Assembly (NCBI GenBank): GCA_946183625.1
Contig: CAMHCL010000036.1
Span: forward strand, 1-12,972
From: an uncultured Lachnospiraceae bacterium
GTDB taxonomy: Bacteria; Bacillota; Clostridia; Lachnospirales; Lachnospiraceae
DNA: 12,972 nucleotides
Direction of reading: 5' to 3'
Within the stretch, counting starts at the first letter, position 1; the number at the start of each line of letters is the position of its first letter. The notes under the pieces were generated by a model, which worked only from the letters and a program-made list of their open reading frames with translations, was not told the DNA's origin and did no database searches. The translations under genes and the position numbers were made by a program. Below, piece by piece: positions 1 to 5,301 of this stretch.

Positions 1-165
1 CCTAACGGTCACTCAGCAGAGCTTTACCTCTGCTTCGTTTCGCTAAGCTCTCACTTCGTCTTCGACTCGTGAATCGCTAAGCGCCGAGACCCGCAATGGT
101 CTGTCATAGACTATTACACAGGTCGGTCTATTTACATATCTACAATAATCATATATTTTTATATA
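1..165. other. intergenic stretch without a gene; short repeats and weak hairpins
   Basis: No convincing reading frame is present on either strand. The nine-base sequence TCGCTAAGC occurs twice (40-48 and 74-82), embedded in a CTTCG/TTCG-rich low-complexity stretch. A seven-base-pair hairpin lies at 15-34 (AGCAGAG / CTCTGCT, six-base loop) and a five-base-pair hairpin at about 87-102 (AGACC / GGTCT). Neither is followed by a T-run on either strand, so I do not call a terminator. The A/T-only stretch at 151-166 just after the HD-CinA stop codon could help end transcription, but that is a guess. Confidence 0.4.
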
Positions 166-1251
166 TCAGCTTTTTTCAAGTAATTCCGCCAACTTCTTCA
201 ACACAAATTCTGCGCTTCGAAGGCGTACATCATTTCGGCCGGAGTCGGTGAAATGTTGTGTGTAGGTATGAAGTTCGCCGCAGATTGATATTCCGAAGCA
301 GACTGTGCCGACAGGTTTCTCCGGAGTGCCGCCGCTTGGGCCGGCAATTCCCGAAACTCCTATACCAACCTCTGCACCCATGGCTTCAGCAGCGCCGTGG
401 GCCATCTCTCCAGCCACCTGCTCACTCACAACTCCAAACTTTTCAATGGAAACCTCTGATACATTCAGGTATTTCATCTTAGCTTCATTTGCATAGGTTA
501 CGAAGCTCACATCCAGAACTTTAGAAGCATCCGGTACATTTACCAGACGGGAGGCTACCAGTCCAGCTGTACAGGATTCTGCACAGGTTATGTGGAAGCC
601 GCGTTCTATCAGAAGTCTTACTACTTTATATTCCAGAGGCTCTGATGCATTATCACCATGCTCCGCTGACTTCATATCAGCAAGTACAGCCTCAAGCTCT
701 GGATTATCAGCAGCAAGCTCTGTCACAAGCTCCTCAGCCATTCCCATGAATCTGTTCTCAACAGCAACCGGATCCTCGTAGGCGCAGACCACATCCGTGA
801 CTATATTCTTTCTTCTGTCTCCCAGATCCTCCGGCATCAGCTGGTGGAATTCCAGAGACAGCATGTCATCATCTATATCAAATATCTTCTGCTTCTCTTC
901 GTCAGTAACCGCATCTCCCAGAAAGCGTTCCCAGATAAGGTCCTGTAATTCTTCCTCAACCCGTATATATTCAGGAAGTCCCTCTTTTATAGGTCTTGTC
1001 ATATCACAGATATAGGACTCACTGGCGTCATGAAGCAGTGCTCCCAGCACAACTCTGGTACTCTCTCCCCTGGCCTTCGCCTCCATGGCGCAGGCTATGC
1101 TGTGCTGTCCAACAGAATAAAATCTCTTAACATGTCCATTTGCTCTGCACATCAGCGACAGAGCATGTGCTATATCAACTAAATGTATCTCTTCCTTTAC
1201 AGGATTCAGTGGTTCGAAATGTACTCCTGTTCCCGTGGTTATATAACTCAT
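166..1251 (-). CDS. HD-domain phosphohydrolase fused to CinA C-terminal (PncC-type amidase) domain
   Basis: This is a two-domain cytoplasmic enzyme of 361 residues. Residues about 1-170 are an HD-superfamily phosphohydrolase of the YfbR-like type, with H50 in the Q-H-S motif, the H74-D75 pair in L-L-H-D, and a downstream D-I-D-D-D cluster (126-130); such enzymes remove phosphate from nucleoside monophosphates. Residues about 205-360 are a CinA C-terminal domain: A-E-S-C-T at 224-228 with the expected nucleophile S226, then Y253 and K258 in V-T-Y-A-N-E-A-K, and the S-G-I-A-G-P-S-G-G loop at 300-308. Stand-alone PncC deamidates nicotinamide mononucleotide. A charged linker (about 170-205) joins the halves. 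The start overlaps the dtd stop codon as ATGA and has a GAGGAA Shine-Dalgarno site, so translation is probably coupled. No MoaB-like CinA N-terminal domain is present. The exact substrates of this fusion are inferred, not shown. Confidence 0.9.
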   Translation of the reverse strand: MSYITTGTGVHFEPLNPVKEEIHLVDIAHALSLMCRANGHVKRFYSVGQHSIACAMEAKARGESTRVVLGALLHDASESYICDMTRPIKEGLPEYIRVEEELQDLIWERFLGDAVTDEEKQKIFDIDDDMLSLEFHQLMPEDLGDRRKNIVTDVVCAYEDPVAVENRFMGMAEELVTELAADNPELEAVLADMKSAEHGDNASEPLEYKVVRLLIERGFHITCAESCTAGLVASRLVNVPDASKVLDVSFVTYANEAKMKYLNVSEVSIEKFGVVSEQVAGEMAHGAAEAMGAEVGIGVSGIAGPSGGTPEKPVGTVCFGISICGELHTYTQHFTDSGRNDVRLRSAEFVLKKLAELLEKS

Positions 1252-1697
1252 TTCAGTTCCTCGCTATCCAGGTCTATGGTGAAAGGCCCATCATTTATTA
1301 TCTCGCATGTCATGTCAGCTCCGAAGCTTCCTGTCTGTACATTTGACCCGGACTTGCGGCACTCATCAACTATGTAATCATATATTTTCTCAGCATGCTC
1401 CGGCGAACCAGCCTTTATGAAGGATGGGCGGTTACCCTTCCTGCAGTCTGCATACAGGGTGAACTGAGACACCAGGAGCATCTCTCCTCCCACGTCTTCC
1501 AGACTGAGATTGGTCTTACCCTCTAAGTCGGCAAATATCCTCATTCCAAGCAGCTTGCGGATCATTTTATCTGCCACAGCCTCGTCGTCGGCATCGCATA
1601 CTCCAATAAGTACGAAGAAGCCCTTATCAATATGCCCGATCACCTCATTATCCACAGTGACACTGGCTTTTTTCACTCTCTGAATCACAAATTTCAT
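1248..1697 (-). CDS. dtd: D-aminoacyl-tRNA deacylase
   Basis: This enzyme hydrolyses D-amino acids (and misplaced glycine) from tRNA, a chiral proofreading step in the cytoplasm. The 149-residue length is the family norm. Diagnostic motifs are all visible: S-Q-F-T-L-Y-A at 77-83, K-G-N-R-P-S-F at 87-93, and N-D-G-P-F-T at 135-140, which contains the Gly137-Pro138 pair that forms the cis-proline selectivity loop. The usual family text there is G-P-V-T, so F139 is a mild variant. I chose the ATG at 1697 because it follows GGAGG at 1708-1712 with a ten-base spacer and gives the classic M-K-x-V-I-Q-R-V start; an in-frame ATG at 1724 has no ribosome binding site. It is the first gene of a two-gene operon with the HD-CinA fusion and follows a good promoter. 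Confidence 0.96.
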   Translation of the reverse strand: MKFVIQRVKKASVTVDNEVIGHIDKGFFVLIGVCDADDEAVADKMIRKLLGMRIFADLEGKTNLSLEDVGGEMLLVSQFTLYADCRKGNRPSFIKAGSPEHAEKIYDYIVDECRKSGSNVQTGSFGADMTCEIINDGPFTIDLDSEELK

Positions 1698-1758
1698 CTG
1701 TCTAAAACCTCCGTGTACGTCCACATTTCACGCGGACGCGCGGCCTGTACGGCCACCC
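1698..1758 (-). other. GC-rich structured 5' leader of dtd
   Basis: Between the predicted transcription start (about 1758) and the dtd start codon lie about 60 bases that are clearly richer in G and C than the flanking intergenic DNA. Two small hairpins can be drawn: GGCC/GGCC at 1742-1754 with a five-base loop, and CGTCC/GGACG at 1718-1738 with an 11-base loop. The second ends just upstream of the GGAGG ribosome binding site (1708-1712). No known riboswitch, T-box or leader peptide is recognisable, and there is no attenuator-like T-run. Confidence 0.3.
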
Positions 1759-1764
1759 CTTCCA

Positions 1765-1794
1765 ATTATACACTATACTGAGAAAATCTGTAAA
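1765..1794 (-). promoter_or_regulatory. sigma-A-type promoter for dtd operon
   Basis: On the minus strand TTTACA (1789-1794) and a perfect TATAAT (1765-1770) are separated by 18 bases. This is the best promoter match seen in the intergenic region and predicts a transcript starting near 1758, about 60 bases upstream of the dtd start codon. It faces away from pta. Confidence 0.65.
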
Positions 1795-1824
1795 TCACAG
1801 AGTAAAAATAATCGTCTTTACGAC

Positions 1825-1853
1825 TTGATTTTTAGTCCTATGAGTTTTAAACT
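1825..1853 (+). promoter_or_regulatory. candidate pta promoter
   Basis: TTGATT (1825-1830) and TAAACT (1848-1853) are spaced by 17 bases in a strongly A/T-rich stretch upstream of pta. Each box matches the consensus at four of six positions. The pta ribosome binding site GGGAGG (1875-1880) lies eight bases before the ATG. Other AT-rich choices nearby are possible, so the exact position is uncertain. Confidence 0.35.
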
Positions 1854-1888
1854 ATATATATTATTTTTATATTCGGGAGGAATAACAA

Positions 1889-2896
1889 ATGGACGGTTTT
1901 GGTTCAATGATCAACTTACTGAAAAAGAATCATAAGACAATTGTTTTGACTGACGGAGACGACCCACGTATACTAGAGGCCTCATCAAGACTTCTGGCTA
2001 GTCACTTCCTTAAGCCAATTCTGGTAGGTAACCCTGATGTTATCCATGCAAATGCAGAGGAATGCGGTTTCAATATCAGAGGTGCAAATATCATCGATCC
2101 TGAAAACTTCGAAGACGCTGACAAGATGCTTGCAGAGTTCATGGAACTTCGTAAGGGCAAGGGTGTCACAGAAGATCAGGCTAGAGAAATTCTCAAGACT
2201 AACAACTATTTCGGAACAATGCTGGTAAAGATGGGCTATGCAGACTGCCTTCTCGGTGGTGCTACATACTCAACTGCTGATACAGTTCGTCCAGCACTTC
2301 AGCTTATAAAGACAAAGCCAGGCAACAGCATGGTTTGCTCATGCTTCATCCTTGTACGTCCACGTGCAACTGGCGATAATGAAGTTATTGCCATGGGTGA
2401 CTGTGGTATCGTTATCTCACCTACAGAGGATCAGCTGGTTGAGATTGCTGAAGAGACAGCTAAATGTGCTCGTCTGTTCGGTATCGATCCTAAGGTTGCA
2501 TTCCTTAGCTTCTCAACAAATGGTTCTGCAAAGGGCGAGGATGTTGATAAGATGAGAAACGCAGCTAAAAAGACTAAGGAACGTAATCCTAGCCTTCCAT
2601 GTGATGGCGAGATGCAGTTCGATGCAGCCGTTGTACCAAAGGTTGCTGAGAAGAAGTTCCCTGGATCAGAAGTTGCCGGACATGCAAATACATTTATCTT
2701 CCCTGACATCAATGCTGGTAACATCGGTTACAAGATTGCTCAGAGAATGGGTAACTTCGAAGCATACGGACCAATCCTTCTTGGACTTAACTCCCCAATC
2801 AACGACCTGTCTCGTGGATGTAATGCTGCAGAAGTTTATTCTATGGCTATCATCACAGCAGCATTTGCTGTACAGGCTCAGAACGAAGAGAAATAA
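1889..2896 (+). CDS. pta: phosphate acetyltransferase
   Basis: Pta interconverts acetyl-CoA plus phosphate and acetyl phosphate plus CoA, the step before ATP formation by acetate kinase in fermentation. At 335 residues it is the short, single-domain clostridial form without the regulatory N-terminal domains of enterobacterial Pta. Family motifs run in order: F-S-T-N-G-S-A at 208-214, D-G-E-M-Q-F-D-A-A at 239-247, G-H-A-N-T-F-I-F-P-D at 264-273, and G-P-I-L-L-G-L-N-S-P-I-N-D-L-S-R-G-C at 294-311, containing the Ser308-Arg309 pair equivalent to the catalytic pair of the Methanosarcina enzyme. The start has GGGAGG eight bases upstream. Codon choice (for example CGT arginine, AAG lysine) looks like that of a highly expressed gene. 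No ackA follows; the gene is monocistronic and ends at a strong terminator. Acetyl phosphate is also a possible phosphodonor for receivers, though any link with the downstream relay is inference. Confidence 0.96.
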   Translation: MDGFGSMINLLKKNHKTIVLTDGDDPRILEASSRLLASHFLKPILVGNPDVIHANAEECGFNIRGANIIDPENFEDADKMLAEFMELRKGKGVTEDQAREILKTNNYFGTMLVKMGYADCLLGGATYSTADTVRPALQLIKTKPGNSMVCSCFILVRPRATGDNEVIAMGDCGIVISPTEDQLVEIAEETAKCARLFGIDPKVAFLSFSTNGSAKGEDVDKMRNAAKKTKERNPSLPCDGEMQFDAAVVPKVAEKKFPGSEVAGHANTFIFPDINAGNIGYKIAQRMGNFEAYGPILLGLNSPINDLSRGCNAAEVYSMAIITAAFAVQAQNEEK

Positions 2897-2917
2897 ATAT
2901 CATTTACTAATAAAATG

Positions 2918-2948
2918 CAGCTCCGCAGCATATTGCGGAGCTGTTTTT
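2918..2948. terminator. bidirectional intrinsic terminator between pta and tcdA
   Basis: A perfect ten-base-pair stem (CAGCTCCGCA at 2918-2927, TGCGGAGCTG at 2934-2943) with a six-base loop is followed by five T on the plus strand and preceded by four A (2912-2915), which read as a T-run on the minus strand. It lies between two convergent stop codons (2896 and 2954) and can end both transcripts. Confidence 0.9.
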
Positions 2949-2953
2949 CTATG

Positions 2954-3634
2954 TTATGAAATTATATCTCTAACCACTTCACTTGCGATGATAAGTCCCG
3001 CCGCAGAAGGTACGAAGCTCACAGAACCCGGAGGTGTACATTTAACAATTGGCTCCTCCACCGAATATACGACCTTCAGCTTCTCAATCCCACGCTTCCT
3101 GCATTCACGTCTCATGACCTTCGCAAGAGGGCATATAGATGTATCATAGATGTCGGCAACCCTTAGAGCTGTAGGCTCCAGCTTATTGCCGGTTCCCATA
3201 CTGGAGATGATCGGAACTCCCGCATCTCTCGCCTGACATATAAGTGCCAGCTTTCCAGTCACTGTATCGATTGCATCCACCACATAATCATACTGTGTAA
3301 AATCAAACTCATCCTGAGTTTCCGGCAGGTAAAATGTTCTGTATACATTTACCCTGCACTCCGGATTTATATCCAGTATCCTCTCCTTAGCCACTTCCAC
3401 CTTCTGCTTCCCTAACGTGCTGTGAAGAGCTATTATCTGGCGGTTGAGATTCGTGATATCAACCTCATCATTATCAATTATATCCAGCGTTCCTACACCG
3501 GCCCTTGCCAGTGCTTCCACGACATATCCGCCAACACCACCGACTCCGAATACAGCCACCCGGGCATTATGAAGTTTTTCCAATCCTTCTTCTCCAAGAA
3601 GCATCTCTGTTCTAGCGAATTGTTCCTTCATCAT
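2954..3634 (-). CDS. tcdA: tRNA threonylcarbamoyladenosine dehydratase (ThiF/E1-like)
   Basis: TcdA uses ATP to convert N6-threonylcarbamoyladenosine at position 37 of ANN-decoding tRNAs to its cyclic form. The 226-residue protein has the E1-like fold marks: G-x-G-G-x-G-G at 30-36, I-D-N-D-x-V-D at 53-59 with the ATP-contacting aspartates, N62 and R65 in N-L-N-R-Q, K77, and D-A-I-D at 120-123. The stretch S-S-M-G-T-G-N-K followed by A-D-I-Y-D-T-S-I-C-P-L (144-170) is typical of TcdA rather than ThiF or MoeB, which would carry a Cys4 zinc site not seen here. The start is one of two adjacent ATGs (3634 or 3631); AAGGTGG at 3639-3645 suits the second somewhat better. The first ATG overlaps the stop of the decayed membrane gene upstream, so the two were once translationally coupled. 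It ends at the bidirectional terminator. Confidence 0.93.
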   Translation of the reverse strand: MMKEQFARTEMLLGEEGLEKLHNARVAVFGVGGVGGYVVEALARAGVGTLDIIDNDEVDITNLNRQIIALHSTLGKQKVEVAKERILDINPECRVNVYRTFYLPETQDEFDFTQYDYVVDAIDTVTGKLALICQARDAGVPIISSMGTGNKLEPTALRVADIYDTSICPLAKVMRRECRKRGIEKLKVVYSVEEPIVKCTPPGSVSFVPSAAGLIIASEVVRDIIS

Positions 3635-4307
3635 TTCTCCACCTTACTCTTCTGATACAGATTCAGTATCAGCTTCTTCACCAATGTAAATATCTCAATT
3701 ATGATCAGCGAATATACCGACAACACTCCGAAGGTGGTATACCAGAATACAGGATGATTATCACCAGGATTACGGTACCACACCTTATGCTCCACAAAAG
3801 CACGAAGTACATTTACCAGGAAGAATCCCACCAGTCCCAGAATACCGATGAGCTTCCGACCTCATATCGATCAGCTGCAAAACAATCAGCATCACTGTAA
3901 GCGCATACAGAGTATCCTTACATACAGTAACCAGATAATATCTTACTATCGGTAATATCACATAATAGACAGTCGCCAGGTAGCACAGCCATCTCGGAGT
4001 CTTCATCTTGTTGAAAAGCCTGATCACCATCCAGAATATCCATGTTGAAAAGATAAATATCAGCAGGTTATACAGGAACATTCCCAGATTGTCACTGCCG
4101 AAATGCTTACCAATGCTGATGCAGGTACCAATGAGAAATGTTGAGAATGCCAGGCTCATTCAATTTACCTGAATCCTTAGCCAGCACGATCTTCAACATC
4201 ATATATATGAATGCACTTATGGAACCATAAAGGAAGAAACCTCCTATAAACATGATAAGACATATAAGCTGTTACAATGGCAAGTATTATTTGTCTCATT
4301 TCTTCAT
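3631..4307 (-). pseudogene. decayed polytopic membrane protein gene with three frameshifts
   Basis: No single frame is open, but hydrophobic segments continue from frame to frame. The order is: a start at 4307 or 4299 after GAGAGAGGG; a shift between about 4271 and 4253 into a frame reading M-F-I-G-G-F-F-L-Y-G; a second shift near 4160 into a 120-residue stretch with several membrane spans (4159-3785) ending in V-C-K-D-T-L-Y-A-L-T-V-M-L-I-V-L; and a third shift near 3860 into a C-terminal stretch with two more spans (about 3861-3631). All three shifts are of the same kind (+1 or -2), so the first and last parts are in the same frame. The pattern of a conserved K-D after a hydrophobic stretch reminds me of large DUF6020-type membrane glycosyltransferase-like proteins, which are far longer, so an internal deletion is also likely. 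That family call is weak. The gene sits 13-21 bases after the patatin stop codon and overlaps tcdA as ATGA. Confidence 0.65.
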
Positions 4308-4320
4308 ATTGCCCTCTCTC

Positions 4321-5259
4321 CTAAAACTCATAATCATCGATTTCTTCGTCTTCTTCGACTTCTGTTGTTTCTCTTGCCAGATAGTCCTTGATATCATCCA
4401 TGCTATTCATGGCATCATTATAACCCAGCCAGTACAGGTCGCCGATCTTGTCCAGGTCACTTTCGAATCTGGATACGGTTACAACCTCTGAAGGTGCTAT
4501 TACGTATATTCGCCCTTCTGAATTCTTGGTGAAGAGTTCATCTGTCATCTCGTTAAAATCCGAATTTGCATGATTCAAACTCTTTACGAATTCAGGGTAT
4601 TTTCTGTACATCTTGTTGGATTTCCTAGGTGCTTCGTTTCTTCTGTAATCCCACTCTCTGGTCTTGATGACTATTATCTTCTTATAGCCCTGCTCCACTG
4701 CCCAAGGATATGGGATCTTGGTAGAACAGCCTCCGTCCAGATATGGAACACCACCTATTACAACAGGACGTGATACATATGGAACCGTAGCCGATGCACG
4801 AACTGCAGCGGATAAGTTACATTTGCCCTTCTCCATATACTCAGTCTGACCGGTGAGCATATTCGTAACGCCTATGGCCAGTCTGCGGGAGTCGTCCATG
4901 AGTCTTGCCTTGTCAACAGGATGTTCTTTAAGAATAGTATCAAAAAGGTATGTAAATCCTGTAACACCGTGATCAGTTTTCATGGCACCTACACCTATGT
5001 AGTTCTTGTCGTTTCTGTACCTCAGGTTTATACCCGCAGCCCATCCAATCTGGCCCGATACATAACCTACGGCTGACATAGCTCCGGCGGATATTCCTAC
5101 TGTGGCGCTCATATTTATGCCGTTCAGCATAAGCGCATCCAGCGCACCTAATGTATACAACGCTTTCCAGCCGCCGCCTTCCAGTACCATACATCCTTCT
5201 GTAATTTCATCCGTTGCCCTTCCTGTAGGCAGCTTGTCCAAATCCTTGTAAACTTCCAT
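4321..5259 (-). CDS. patatin-like phospholipase (RssA/YlbK-like acyl hydrolase)
   Basis: This is a serine lipid acyl hydrolase of the patatin family, which cleaves acyl esters of membrane lipids through a Ser-Asp dyad. In the 312-residue protein the oxyanion loop is E-G-G-G-W-K (27-32), the nucleophile elbow is G-I-S-A-G with S57 (55-59), and the catalytic aspartate is D175 in L-D-G-G (174-177). The loop has W-K in place of the common x-R-G. There is no signal peptide or membrane span, so it should act from the cytoplasm on the inner membrane leaflet. The tail (residues about 297-312) is strongly acidic and ends D-D-Y-E-F. The start has AGAGGTGA just upstream. It begins 42 bases after the kinase-DegV gene and is probably cotranscribed with it, which suggests that lipid products and the DegV domain are functionally linked. 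That link is inference; the substrate is unknown. Confidence 0.92.
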   Translation of the reverse strand: MEVYKDLDKLPTGRATDEITEGCMVLEGGGWKALYTLGALDALMLNGINMSATVGISAGAMSAVGYVSGQIGWAAGINLRYRNDKNYIGVGAMKTDHGVTGFTYLFDTILKEHPVDKARLMDDSRRLAIGVTNMLTGQTEYMEKGKCNLSAAVRASATVPYVSRPVVIGGVPYLDGGCSTKIPYPWAVEQGYKKIIVIKTREWDYRRNEAPRKSNKMYRKYPEFVKSLNHANSDFNEMTDELFTKNSEGRIYVIAPSEVVTVSRFESDLDKIGDLYWLGYNDAMNSMDDIKDYLARETTEVEEDEEIDDYEF

Positions 5260-5301
5260 CTGTTCACCTCTGTTTTCTGCTACTAATACCCCTGCTGTAG
5301 T

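Noticed and set aside
151..166. A/T palindrome after the HD-CinA stop as an intrinsic terminator
   Set aside because: The stem is A/T only and no T-run follows, so it would be too weak to call.
1698..1724. Upstream in-frame ATG that would extend dtd by nine residues
   Set aside because: It has no Shine-Dalgarno sequence, while the ATG at 1697 follows GGAGG and gives the conserved N-terminus of the family.
2601..3149. Long plus-strand open frame of 182 codons overlapping pta and tcdA
   Set aside because: It lies out of frame over pta and antisense to tcdA, crosses the terminator and has no recognisable domain; it is a shadow of real genes.
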